10,552 bases of DNA from Oscillospiraceae bacterium. GTDB taxonomy: Bacteria > Bacillota > Clostridia > Oscillospirales > Oscillospiraceae. Each line of letters starts with the position of its first letter. Positions within the stretch are counted from its first letter, which is position 1. The DNA is taken from the NCBI GenBank assembly GCA_017435245.1, contig JAFSFK010000070.1, positions 1 through 10,552 of the forward strand, read 5' to 3'. The position numbers and the translations under genes are program-made. This document shows positions 1-6,974 of this stretch, in pieces. Below the pieces are notes generated by a model. That model searched no databases, had not been told where the DNA came from, and was given only the letters and a program-made list of their open reading frames with translations.

Positions 1-297
1 AAGGTCATCATCGAGACCTGCCTGCTCACCGAGGCCGAAAAGATCGCCCTGTGCGGCTGCGTCACCAATGCCAAGGCAGACTACATCAAGACCTCCACCG
101 GCTTCTCTACCGCAGGTGCAACCTTTGCGGATGTGGCACTGTTCAAAAAGCACGTCGGCCCGGATGTGAAGATCAAGGCCGCAGGCGGCATTTCCAGTCT
201 GGCCGATGCGGAAGAATTCATCCGCCTGGGCGCAGACCGTCTGGGCACCTCCCGTATTGTGAAAATTGCGAAGGAAAAAGATTTTGCAAAAGAGTGA
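1..297 (+). CDS. deoC: Deoxyribose-phosphate aldolase, C-terminal part (5' end outside window)
   Basis: DeoC cleaves 2-deoxyribose 5-phosphate to acetaldehyde and glyceraldehyde 3-phosphate in the cytosol, the last step of deoxynucleoside breakdown. The visible 98 codons, open from base 1, carry the family hallmarks. The Schiff-base lysine sits in YIKTSTGF (visible residue 30, bases 88-90). The second active-site lysine is in IKAAGGIS (visible residue 59). A C-terminal phosphate-binding stretch reads [12 protein letters not shown] full bacterial DeoC is roughly 215-260 residues, so about half is missing, including the start and the catalytic Asp region. It is followed on the same strand by deoD, deoB and cdd, which fits a nucleoside catabolic cluster. 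The TGA stop at 295-297 abuts a degenerate gagtgaag-type repeat. Identification is firm; only the 5' part is unknown. Confidence 0.95.
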   Translation, partial: KVIIETCLLTEAEKIALCGCVTNAKADYIKTSTGFSTAGATFADVALFKKHVGPDVKIKAAGGISSLADAEEFIRLGADRLGTSRIVKIAKEKDFAKE

Positions 298-373
298 AGA
301 TAGGAGAGTGAAGCGTTAAGATGATGAAATCTTCACTCTCCACTCCCCACTTTTCACTCTATCTTAAAGGAGG
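298..373. repeat. Short-period purine/pyrimidine inverted repeat between deoC and deoD
   Basis: The gap holds a purine-rich strand (gagtgaag, gagagtgaag) followed by its pyrimidine-rich complement (cttcactctc, cactccccac, tttcactct). A perfect 10-bp inverted repeat pairs 304-313 with 331-340 across a 17-base loop. There is no T-tract after the stem, so it is unlikely to be an intrinsic terminator. The deoD ribosome-binding site (aaaggaggt, 366-374) follows directly. A related sequence fills the deoD-deoB gap. Confidence 0.7.
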
Positions 374-380
374 TAACATT

Positions 381-1130
381 ATGCTATCCACTCCCACCCC
401 GCATATCAGCGCCGCCCCCGGAGATTTCGGCAAGACTGTTCTGATGCCCGGCGACCCTCTGCGCTCTAAATTCATTGCGGAAAACTTTCTGGAAAATCCC
501 GTCCTGGTGAACAATGTCCGGGGCGTTCACGGCTACACCGGCTACTATAAGGGCGTGAAGGTATCGGTGATGGCATCCGGTATGGGTATGCCTGCCATCG
601 GCATCTACTCCCACGAGCTTTTTAACGGCTACGGTGTGGAAAACATTATCCGGGTAGGCTCTGCCGGCGCTATTCAGGAGCATATCCATTTGTATGATAT
701 CGTGCTGGCGCAGGGTGCCTGCACCGACTCCAATTTCGCCCATCAGTTCCATCTGCCCGGCACCTTTGCTCCCATCGCAAGCTATGAGCTGCTGAGCAAG
801 GCGGTGGCTGCCTGTGAAGAACACGGTGCTGCCTACCATGTGGGCAATGTCAACTCCTCCGATGTGTTCTACGGCGACCACGAGGGCGTTCCCGAAGGCC
901 TTGACAGTGTGTACGCCCTGAAGAAAATGGGCGTGATGGCGCTGGAAATGGAGGCCGCCGCCCTGTATATGAACGCCGCCCGGTACGGCAAGCGCGCCCT
1001 GTGCATCTGCACCATCTCCGACCATGTCCTCACCGGTGAGCTGACCTCCTCCGACGAGCGCCAGAACGCCTTCACCACCATGATGAAGGTGGCACTGGAT
1101 GTGGCTGTTGCTATGGAAAGTGAAGAGTAA
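381..1130 (+). CDS. deoD: Purine nucleoside phosphorylase, DeoD (hexameric) type
   Basis: DeoD phosphorolyses purine (deoxy)nucleosides to free base plus (deoxy)ribose 1-phosphate, feeding DeoB. The 249-residue product is close to the 239 residues of E. coli DeoD and aligns over its length. Visible family positions are TPHIS near the N-terminus (His8, subunit-interface substrate contact), the phosphate loop MPGDPLR (22-28, Arg28), IRVGS (Arg91), the ribose-binding MEAA (190-193), and the catalytic Asp214 in ISDH with its partner Arg227 in DERQ. I chose ATG 381 because aaaggaggt lies 6-8 bases upstream and homology starts there. An in-frame upstream ATG at 321 would add 20 residues encoded by repeat sequence. 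The last codons and stop (gaaagtgaagagtaa) merge into the next intergenic repeat. The alternative, a uridine phosphorylase of the same superfamily, is less likely given the DeoD-specific motifs. Confidence 0.95.
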   Translation: MLSTPTPHISAAPGDFGKTVLMPGDPLRSKFIAENFLENPVLVNNVRGVHGYTGYYKGVKVSVMASGMGMPAIGIYSHELFNGYGVENIIRVGSAGAIQEHIHLYDIVLAQGACTDSNFAHQFHLPGTFAPIASYELLSKAVAACEEHGAAYHVGNVNSSDVFYGDHEGVPEGLDSVYALKKMGVMALEMEAAALYMNAARYGKRALCICTISDHVLTGELTSSDERQNAFTTMMKVALDVAVAMESEE

Positions 1131-1185
1131 AAAGTGGAGAGTGGAGATAGGGGATCTTCACGCTTCACTCTCCAATCTGCAATCT
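1119..1185. repeat. Short-period inverted repeat spanning the deoD stop and the deoB leader
   Basis: Purine-rich words (agtgaag, gtggagag, tggaga) on the left are followed by pyrimidine words (cttcac, cttcactctcc, caatctgcaatctgc). agtgaag at 1119-1125 is the exact inverse complement of cttcact at 1163-1169, and ggagag at 1136-1141 pairs with ctctcc at 1168-1173. It resembles the deoC-deoD gap. The repeat includes the final codons of deoD. No terminator-like T-run is present, so read-through into deoB is expected. Confidence 0.65.
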
Positions 1186-1199
1186 GCGGAGGGATGTAT

Positions 1200-2363
1200 A
1201 TGAAACGAATCTTTCTCATTGTTCTGGATTCCTTTGGGATCGGAGCGTTGCCGGATGCGGCGGATTTCGGGGATACCGGGGCGAACACCCTGGCCTCCTG
1301 CGCTGCATCAGATAAATTGCATATCCCCAACCTGACCGCAGCCGGTCTGGGCAATATCGACGGTGTCACCTGCATTCCTAAAACAGATACTCCCACAGGT
1401 GCTTACGGCCGGATGGCTGAGCGCTCCCGGGGCAAGGATACCACCATCGGTCACTGGGAGCTGGCAGGCATCATATCGGATGATCCGCTGCCCACCTATC
1501 CTCAGGGTTTCCCCGAAGAGGTGCTGAAACCCTTCCGGGAACAGACGGGCAGAGGGATCCTTGCCAACGCCCCCTGGTCGGGTACGGAAGTAATTGAAAA
1601 ATACGGCGCAGAGCATATGAAAACCGGCGATCTCATCGTCTACACCTCTGCCGACTCGGTGTTCCAGATCGCTGCCCACGAGGATGTTGTACCCCCAGAG
1701 CAGCTTTACAAATACTGCCGCATTGCCCGGAAAATCTTGCAGGGCAAGCACGGGGTAGGGCGGGTCATCGCCAGACCCTTTATCGGTACGCCTGGCAATT
1801 TCAAGCGTACCGCCAACCGCCACGACTTTTCCCTGGAGCCTCCGGCGCAGACACTTCCGGATGCGGTAAAGGCATCCGGCAAGGACTGCATCGGTGTGGG
1901 TAAAATTCACGACATCTTTGCCGGCAGAGGACTGACGGAGTATGTCTACAACAAGTCCAACGCAGACGGACTGGCGCACACTACCCATTTTGCCGCACAG
2001 GATTTTGAAGGATTGTGCTTTGTGAATCTGGTGGATTTTGATATGGTCTACGGTCACCGCCGGGACATTGACGGCTATGCCGCCGCATTATCGGAATTTG
2101 ACCGCTGGCTGGGAGATTTCCTGCCCACCTTAGGGGATGAGGATGTGCTGTTCATCACCGCCGACCACGGCTGCGACCCCGGCTACACCGCCACCACCGA
2201 CCACACCCGGGAGTATGTTCCGGTACTGGTGCTGGGCAAGGGAGTAAAACCCGGAAACCTTGGAACCCGGCAGACCTTTGCCGACCTGGCAGCTACCGTG
2301 GCAGACTTGCTGGATGTTGACCTTGACACCCCCGGAAAAAGCTTTGCAAAAGAAATACTATAA
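1200..2363 (+). CDS. deoB: Phosphopentomutase
   Basis: DeoB interconverts (deoxy)ribose 1-phosphate and 5-phosphate, linking DeoD to DeoC and the pentose-phosphate pathway. It is an alkaline-phosphatase-superfamily, di-metal cytosolic enzyme. The 387-residue product matches the usual 390-410. The N-terminus FLIVLDSFGIGALPDA carries metal ligand Asp10. GKDTTIGHWE holds the phosphorylatable threonine (Thr81/82). DFDMVYGH supplies Asp281 and His286, TADHG supplies Asp322 and His323, and TTDHTREY supplies His335, so the full metal set is present. I chose ATG 1200 because gcggaggg (1186-1193) sits 6-7 bases upstream. ATG 1194 touches the Shine-Dalgarno, and the upstream open frame from 1134 reads repeat sequence. 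The TAA stop (2361-2363) shares its last two bases with the terminal repeat of the next element. Confidence 0.96.
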   Translation: MKRIFLIVLDSFGIGALPDAADFGDTGANTLASCAASDKLHIPNLTAAGLGNIDGVTCIPKTDTPTGAYGRMAERSRGKDTTIGHWELAGIISDDPLPTYPQGFPEEVLKPFREQTGRGILANAPWSGTEVIEKYGAEHMKTGDLIVYTSADSVFQIAAHEDVVPPEQLYKYCRIARKILQGKHGVGRVIARPFIGTPGNFKRTANRHDFSLEPPAQTLPDAVKASGKDCIGVGKIHDIFAGRGLTEYVYNKSNADGLAHTTHFAAQDFEGLCFVNLVDFDMVYGHRRDIDGYAAALSEFDRWLGDFLPTLGDEDVLFITADHGCDPGYTATTDHTREYVPVLVLGKGVKPGNLGTRQTFADLAATVADLLDVDLDTPGKSFAKEIL

Positions 2364-2600
2364 ATTCCGGTTTATCGAGCAGAAGGTTAGGCGTACAATC
2401 CAAAGCCTTCTCCTTGGGGAGAAGGTGGCTGCCCGAAGGGCAGACGGATGTGGGGCGTATGGATTTTGCATTGGTGCCGTATACTGATGCCGATTGTACT
2501 GCACCCCCACATCAGTCAAAAATCAAATAGATTTTTGACAGCTTCTCCCCAGGGAGAAGCCTTTGGGTGCGGAGCATAACTGCTCGATAAATCGGAATTT
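2362..2600. repeat. IR-bounded intergenic element 1 (paired arms with dissimilar hairpin tips)
   Basis: The ends are 19-bp inverted repeats: aaattccggtttatcgagc (2362-2380) and its complement with one mismatch (2582-2600). Inside is an inverted pair of arms, about 2400-2455 and 2505-2566, anchored by the perfect pair gatgtgggg/ccccacatc (2447-2455/2505-2513). Each arm holds a clamp hairpin (2406-2425, 8-bp stem; 2541-2560, 8-9-bp stem) and a second hairpin that differs between arms: tgcccgaagggca (2430-2442, GAA loop) against a 10-bp AT-rich stem (2515-2539). A further hairpin gagca/tgctc abuts the right end. It fills the deoB-cdd gap, ends 12 bases before the cdd Shine-Dalgarno and overlaps the deoB stop. 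No transposase or other convincing gene is inside. Confidence 0.85.
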
Positions 2601-2622
2601 GAAACATATAAGGGAGGAAATG

Positions 2623-3018
2623 ATGGAAGCTAAAAAATTGATTGAACTTGCCAAGAAGGCTATGGAAAAAGCCTATGCCCCTTATTCCGGCTATCAGGTC
2701 GGTGCGGCGCTGTTGTGCGCTGACGGCAGTGTGTATTGCGGCTGCAACATTGAAAATTCCGCCTTTTCTCCCACGGTCTGCGCTGAGCGCAGCGCCTTTT
2801 TCAAGGCAGTCTACGACGGACACCGGAAATTCACCGCCATCGCCGTCTGCGGCGGCAAGGACGGGAAGATCAGCGGCATTTTCCCGCCCTGCGGCGTATG
2901 CCGGCAGGTGATGCGGGAGTTCTGCAAGGACGATTTTATCATCTATCTGGCAGGCCCGGAGGATAGCTTCCAGACCTACACCCTTGCCCAACTCCTGCCT
3001 GTGAGCTTTTCTCTGTAA
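2623..3018 (+). CDS. cdd: Cytidine deaminase (small tetrameric, zinc-dependent type)
   Basis: Cdd hydrolytically deaminates cytidine and deoxycytidine to uridine and deoxyuridine, the pyrimidine entry to the salvage route encoded upstream. The 131-residue product fits the homotetrameric class (about 130-136). AYAPYSGYQVGAALL is the typical N-terminal block, NIENSAF the substrate-binding block, and CAERSAFF carries zinc ligand Cys53 and proton-shuttling Glu55. PPCGVCRQVM supplies zinc ligands Cys90 and Cys93. I chose ATG 2623 because gggaggaa (2612-2619) lies just upstream; the adjacent ATG at 2620 is the alternative, adding one residue. Upstream in-frame sequence is repeat element 1. The protein ends LLPVSFSL, where many homologues continue several residues further. 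Its TAA (3016-3018) lies at the first bases of element 2, so the tail may have been trimmed by the repeat. The start could shift one codon; function is secure. Confidence 0.95.
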   Translation: MEAKKLIELAKKAMEKAYAPYSGYQVGAALLCADGSVYCGCNIENSAFSPTVCAERSAFFKAVYDGHRKFTAIAVCGGKDGKISGIFPPCGVCRQVMREFCKDDFIIYLAGPEDSFQTYTLAQLLPVSFSL

Positions 3019-3200
3019 ATTCCAGTTTATCGAGCTGACGCTCGATAATAATTGAAAATGGAAAATGGAAAATTGAAAATGATTGTGTCGGCTACGCCGA
3101 CGTTTTAAATTATTTTCCGAAGGAAAATACTACAATTTTCAACTTTCAACTTTCAATTTTCAATTTTCAATTCGCTCGTCAGAGCGTTAAACCGGAATTT
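3017..3200. repeat. IR-bounded intergenic element 2 (AT-rich short-period arms)
   Basis: The left end aaattccagtttatcgagc (3017-3035) and right end taaaccggaattt (3188-3200) match the terminal repeat of the other elements. Just inside each end is a small hairpin with the same stem length but different sequence: cgagc-tgac-gctcg (3031-3044) and cgctc-gtca-gagcg (3173-3186). The next layer is a left arm of gaaaatg/gaaaattg units (3050-3080) facing a right arm of complementary tttcaa/ttttcaatt units (3134-3172). The centre holds two perfect hairpins, gtcggc-tac-gccgac (3087-3101) and a GAA-looped 8-bp stem (3111-3129). It separates cdd from the convergent exporter operon. No coding capacity is apparent. 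Confidence 0.85.
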
Positions 3201-3210
3201 GAAGTGCATA

Positions 3211-3243
3211 AAAAATATCCACCTCGGTGAGGTGGATATTTTT
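3211..3243 (-). terminator. Bidirectional intrinsic terminator between cdd and the exporter operon
   Basis: A perfect 15-bp stem (3211-3225 with 3229-3243) closes on a 3-base loop and contains a cacctc/gaggtg core flanked by A and T runs. On the minus strand it lies 2 bases past the permease stop, and the stem's distal half is the U-rich tract, as expected for the end of that operon. It is T-rich on the plus strand too, so it can also stop transcription arriving from cdd. Confidence 0.88.
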
Positions 3244-3245
3244 GT

Positions 3246-4499
3246 TTAATTTCGCCTTAGTGCCTCGATGGGGTTCATGTTGGCGGCTTTCACAGCCGGC
3301 AGCAATCCGAAGATCACGCCGATTGCTGTGGAGAACACCACAGCGATCAAAATGGCTGGCACGCTGATGGATACGGGGATCTGCATCATATTGGAGATCA
3401 GCTCCGCAAGGCCCACGCCGCTGGCCACGCCGATGATGCCGCCCAGGCTGGTGAGCACTGCCGCTTCCGTGAGAAACTGCAGACGGATCCGGCGTTTTTT
3501 TGCGCCGATGGCCTTTTTAAGGCCGATCTCGCTGGTACGCTCGGTGACGGACACCAGCATAATGTTCATAACGCCGATGCCGCCCACCAGCAGGGAAATG
3601 CTGGCGATCCAGACTAACTGGGTGTTGGTGGACTGGGACATACTCTGCAGCTGCTGGGCCTGCTCCAGCATATCCTGGCTGCGGTAGTCAAAGGTGGACT
3701 CCGTGTCAGCGATCTGCTTGGCGGTCAGCAGGTCTGCCGCCTCTTTGCCCACGGTGGTCATCACGTCGGTGTTGGTCACCTGAATGGCCACGCTCTGGGG
3801 CTCATCGAAGGAATAGACGCTGGGCCACACCGCACTTGGCAGGTAGATGGCACCTGCGGAGGTGTCGGCGTAGAGCCAGTATTCATTGTAGCTGTTGATG
3901 GTGGGAGCGAACTCCTCGCTCAGAGCCACCACACCCACCACGGTGAACACCTCACCCTTCATTTCCAGGGATCTTCCGATGGGATCCTCCCCGCCGAAGA
4001 GGGTGGAAATGGTGTTGCCGTCCACCAGCGCCACCTTGCGGAAGCTCTCCAGATCCTCCCGGGTGAAGCCCCGGCCGGACTTTACCTGGTAGCCGTAGAC
4101 ATTCAGGAAATTTTCGTCGATGCCGTAGACCTCGCCGTTGAACTGATTATTTTGATAGTAGACCTGGTCCACATACTGCCGGGCGGTGTACAGGCTGACC
4201 TTTTCTACGCCCCGGATCTGTTCCAGTTCCTTACGGGTGTCTTCGGTGATGACCCGCACACCCTGGGGGATACCCTCCCAGGTCATATCGTAGGGGTAGC
4301 CGTCCTTGTTCAGCTGGACAGTGACCACATTATTGCCGGCACCGATGAGGTTTTCCTTGATCTGCTCGTTGGTGCCCTCGATGGTGGACACGATGGTGAT
4401 GATGGCGGCGATGCCGATGATGATGCCAAGCATGGTCAGCACCGAGCGGAGCTTATGGCTCCAAATGCCCTGGAAGGCAAGTCGGATATTTTCGATCAT
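3246..4499 (-). CDS. MacB/FtsX-type ABC transporter permease
   Basis: This is the membrane subunit of a MacB-like (type VII-fold) ABC exporter, which in this superfamily couples ATP hydrolysis to extracytoplasmic movement rather than forming a classic channel. The 417 residues show the expected layout: TM1 about 18-40 (LTMLGIIIGIAAIITIV), a long extracytoplasmic MacB periplasmic-core domain (about 41-290), then TM2 294-317, TM3 344-368 and TM4 379-401 of an FtsX domain. The conserved cytosolic segment ERTSEIGLKKAIGAKK (320-335) and C-terminal NPIEALR (409-415) are characteristic. The Shine-Dalgarno aaggaggt (4505-4512) overlaps the TAA of the upstream MFP gene, so translation is probably coupled; the gap is 11 bases. 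It is last in the operon, followed by the terminator. Substrate cannot be read from the sequence; relatives handle antimicrobial peptides, macrolides or lipid/peptide products. Confidence 0.93.
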   Translation of the reverse strand: MIENIRLAFQGIWSHKLRSVLTMLGIIIGIAAIITIVSTIEGTNEQIKENLIGAGNNVVTVQLNKDGYPYDMTWEGIPQGVRVITEDTRKELEQIRGVEKVSLYTARQYVDQVYYQNNQFNGEVYGIDENFLNVYGYQVKSGRGFTREDLESFRKVALVDGNTISTLFGGEDPIGRSLEMKGEVFTVVGVVALSEEFAPTINSYNEYWLYADTSAGAIYLPSAVWPSVYSFDEPQSVAIQVTNTDVMTTVGKEAADLLTAKQIADTESTFDYRSQDMLEQAQQLQSMSQSTNTQLVWIASISLLVGGIGVMNIMLVSVTERTSEIGLKKAIGAKKRRIRLQFLTEAAVLTSLGGIIGVASGVGLAELISNMMQIPVSISVPAILIAVVFSTAIGVIFGLLPAVKAANMNPIEALRRN

Positions 4500-4510
4500 A
4501 ACTTACCTCC

Positions 4511-6289
4511 TTAGTATTCATACAGGACCGACAGGTCGCTTTCCTCGGTGGGAGCGCCCTCTTTGACGGTCTTGCCGTAGGGGAATGCGATGAAGTCCTC
4601 AGCGGTGAGTCCCTCCAAGATCTGGGTGTAGCTGCCCCAGAGGGATTTTCCCGTGGTGACATAGCGTTTTTCCAGAAGACCGTCCTCGCCCCGGACGTAG
4701 ACAAAGCTTCTGCCGTTTTCCGTGCGCAGGAAGGGGTTTTCCAGATATACCCCCTGCTGGGCTGCTGCCACGGAGTACATCACGCTGACGTAGCTGCCCT
4801 CCTGGAGGTCGGCGCTGCCGTCCACAAAGACGGTGAAGGGGTAGTAGGAGCTGTTGGGATTGCCCACGCCGCTGAAATAGTCACTGGAGGCGGGGAAATC
4901 CCCCACGGATTCGATGGTGCCGGTGTAGGTCATGCCGGTATTCCAGTCGTTGACGGTGACCTCCTGACCCAGCTGGAGATTGGCTCTGTCCAGCTCACCG
5001 ATGGAGCCCTCCACATAGAAGCCACCGCCGCCGGAGACCTTCAGGAAGGGCTGACCGTTCAGCTTTGCCTCTTCTTCCGTCAGGGAAGCAATGACGGTGC
5101 CGTCGATGCTGGCATAGACATTGCCGTCGGAGACCTCGGTCTGCTTGATCTTGTAATCCGCCTCTGCCACCTTCACCTGGAACTCCAGGTCCCGGATGGC
5201 CTTTTCCTGCTGGGAGCGCATCTGGGCGATCTCCTGAGCGGTGTAGCCGCTGCCGATATCGGGCGTGTTTTCCTCCGGCTCTTCCTTTTGGGCCAGGGTA
5301 TGATCCCGGAATCCGGCGGCATCATAGAATCGGAAGCTGTAACCGCCGGTGGCCGGTTGGAAGGTCACCTCCAGACCCTGCCACAGCTGCGTGGCGCCCA
5401 GGGACATATCGTTCTGGGTCACTTTCAGCACCACATAGAACCGGTTGGGGTCGGCAGGCACCACAGGCTCGGCAGGCTCCGTGGCCTCCGGCTCGGTGGG
5501 AGTTTCCAAGCTTGCGGCATCCGCAGGGAGCGTAGGCGGCTCAGTGACAGGTGGCTCGGTAGGTGCCTCGGTGGGAGCTTCCGTAGGCGGCTCAGTAACA
5601 GGCGGTTCGGTAGGTGCCTCGGTAGGTGCCTCCGTAGGAGCTTCCGTAGGCTCCGGCACAGTAGGTTCTGTGGGGGCGTTTTTCGCCCGATATTGGGTAG
5701 AAGCGTCGAAAAGAGCAGCAAACAGGGCGTTGTCCATTTGGGTGTCGCCCTTCAGCCAGCAGACCAGGGCCAATTCCTGAGTGCTGCCGTCAAAGGCGGT
5801 CTGGGTGGAGATGAGATAGGGACCGGTGAGGGCAGTGCCTTGATTTTCCTCTTCCTCCGGCTTCTCGGAGGGGATGACCATGGGCTTCATATTTTTAATG
5901 TCCCGAAGCTGGTCGTAAGCATCCTCCAGCTCCAGCTTCAGCTTTTCCACCTTCAGCCGTTCCCGTTCCAGCGCAATGTCGGAAAGGGTGGTGTCAAAGG
6001 TCATTAGCAGGTCGCCCTTTTTCACCGTATCCCCGTCCTTGACGAAGACCTCAGTAACGGTCTGGGTGGAGGAGAGGAACACCGTCTGGATCCGGTCGGT
6101 GGTCACGGGGCCGTAGCTTTCCAGATTGTCGCCCCAGTACTCCGTCATACCCACATAGTTAAACATAAATACCGGCACTGCGTCACCGCCGCCACGGCCC
6201 AGAAAATACCAGCCGCAGCCGCCACCGATGGCAAGCACCAGCACCAGCGCAATGACGGTGATCAGAATTTTCCGTTTTTTATTCTTCAT
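4511..6289 (-). CDS. Membrane-anchored HlyD/MacA-family membrane-fusion protein with large insert
   Basis: This is the extracytoplasmic adaptor of the exporter, 592 residues against roughly 350-420 for simple family members. A lysine-rich start and one helix (about 8-30) anchor it. The first lipoyl half (VTEVFVKDGDTVKKGDLLMTFD, 78-99) leads into a helix (about 103-135). The return helix (about 350-385) precedes the second lipoyl half (NVYASIDGTVIASL, 390-403) and the beta-barrel/membrane-proximal domains (about 420-592). Between the helices, where MacA-type proteins have the hairpin tip, sits an insert of about 200 residues: a small folded-looking segment, a Pro/Thr/Glu linker (about 205-280), then a second segment. 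ATG 6289 has aaggagg 8 bases upstream and overlaps the ATPase gene by 11 bases. Its C-terminal ILEGLTAEDFIAFP parallels the other MFP in this operon. What the insert binds is unknown. Confidence 0.9.
   Translation of the reverse strand: MKNKKRKILITVIALVLVLAIGGGCGWYFLGRGGGDAVPVFMFNYVGMTEYWGDNLESYGPVTTDRIQTVFLSSTQTVTEVFVKDGDTVKKGDLLMTFDTTLSDIALERERLKVEKLKLELEDAYDQLRDIKNMKPMVIPSEKPEEEENQGTALTGPYLISTQTAFDGSTQELALVCWLKGDTQMDNALFAALFDASTQYRAKNAPTEPTVPEPTEAPTEAPTEAPTEPPVTEPPTEAPTEAPTEPPVTEPPTLPADAASLETPTEPEATEPAEPVVPADPNRFYVVLKVTQNDMSLGATQLWQGLEVTFQPATGGYSFRFYDAAGFRDHTLAQKEEPEENTPDIGSGYTAQEIAQMRSQQEKAIRDLEFQVKVAEADYKIKQTEVSDGNVYASIDGTVIASLTEEEAKLNGQPFLKVSGGGGFYVEGSIGELDRANLQLGQEVTVNDWNTGMTYTGTIESVGDFPASSDYFSGVGNPNSSYYPFTVFVDGSADLQEGSYVSVMYSVAAAQQGVYLENPFLRTENGRSFVYVRGEDGLLEKRYVTTGKSLWGSYTQILEGLTAEDFIAFPYGKTVKEGAPTEESDLSVLYEY
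5450..5677 (-). repeat. Coding low-complexity Pro/Thr/Glu repeat within the second MFP
   Basis: About 76 codons encode repeated PTEAPTEAPTEPPVTEPP-type units with near-identical DNA copies, so the tract should be prone to slippage-based length change. Composition (Pro, Thr, Glu, Ala) indicates an extended, unstructured spacer outside the membrane. It separates two halves of the insert at the tip of the MFP helical hairpin. Confidence 0.85.
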
Positions 6290-6974
6290 CGGTGCTGCCT
6301 CCTTCCCCGGTACGCAGCCGGCCGTCCAGAATGTGATAGACCTTGTCGGCGCATTGGGCGATGCCCGGCTCGTGGGTGATCATCAGGATGGTCATACCCT
6401 CCTGACTCAGCTGCCGGAAAATATCCATTATTTGTTTGCCGGAGGCAGTATCCAGAGCACCGGTAGGCTCGTCCGCCAGCAAAAGGGCGGGCTTGGTGAC
6501 CATTGCCCGGGCGATGGCCACCCGCTGGCACTGACCGCCGGAGAGCTGGTTGGGAAGGAACGTCATCCGCTCCTCCAGACCCACAGCCCGCAGGGCTTCT
6601 TCGGCTCTGGCTTTGCGCTCCTTCAGGGGTACACCGGCGTACAGAAGGGGCAGTGCCACATTGTCCACAGCGGTCATTTTGGGCAGCAGATGGAAATTCT
6701 GGAACACAAAGCCGATGTAGCGGTTGCGGATATCCGCCAGGGCATCGTCGGAGAGATCCTTTAGATCTTTTCCGTCTAAAACATAGCTGCCGGAGGTAGG
6801 CACATCCAGACAGCCGATGAGGTTCATCAGGGTGGTTTTGCCGCTGCCGGAGGGACCCATAATGGCGATATAATCCCCCTGCTCCACGGATAAATTGATG
6901 TTTTTCAGCACCCGCACCGGCTCAGCACCCTGCTGATAATCCTTGCAGATGTCGGTTAAAGTAACGATGGCCAT
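6279..6974 (-). CDS. MacB/LolD-type ABC transporter ATP-binding protein
   Basis: This is the cytosolic ATPase that powers the MacB-like permease encoded two genes downstream. The 231-residue product is the size of a stand-alone LolD/YknY-type subunit. All motifs are intact: Walker A GPSGSGKTT (40-48), Q-loop Gln92 in FVFQNFHLLP, signature LSGGQ (144-148) followed by CQRVAIARA, Walker B LLLADEP with catalytic Glu169, D-loop GALD, and H-loop His201 in ITHE. A cysteine takes the place of the usual Gln after SGGQ (SGGQCQR). Its ATG (6974) shares one base with the TAA of the first MFP gene (TAATG), a typical coupled arrangement. Its 3' end overlaps the second MFP by 11 bases. Order MFP-ATPase-MFP-permease suggests one complex, although whether both MFPs join it together is inference. 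Confidence 0.96.
   Translation of the reverse strand: MAIVTLTDICKDYQQGAEPVRVLKNINLSVEQGDYIAIMGPSGSGKTTLMNLIGCLDVPTSGSYVLDGKDLKDLSDDALADIRNRYIGFVFQNFHLLPKMTAVDNVALPLLYAGVPLKERKARAEEALRAVGLEERMTFLPNQLSGGQCQRVAIARAMVTKPALLLADEPTGALDTASGKQIMDIFRQLSQEGMTILMITHEPGIAQCADKVYHILDGRLRTGEGGSTDEE

Noticed and set aside
304..340. Intrinsic terminator between deoC and deoD
   Set aside because: The 10-bp stem has a 17-base loop and no T-run after it, and the genes form a functional pathway on one strand.
321..380. N-terminal extension of DeoD from an upstream in-frame ATG
   Set aside because: The extra 20 residues are encoded by the intergenic inverted repeat, and the strong aaaggaggt site serves ATG 381, where homology begins.
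2535..2540. TTGACA in element 1 as a -35 box for cdd
   Set aside because: It is one side of the 2515-2539 hairpin, and no -10-like hexamer lies 16-18 bases downstream.
5288..6007. Plus-strand open frames with Gly/Ser/Val or Arg/Leu repeats opposite the second MFP
   Set aside because: They are reverse readings of the Pro/Thr/Glu coding repeat and have no ribosome site or recognisable domain.
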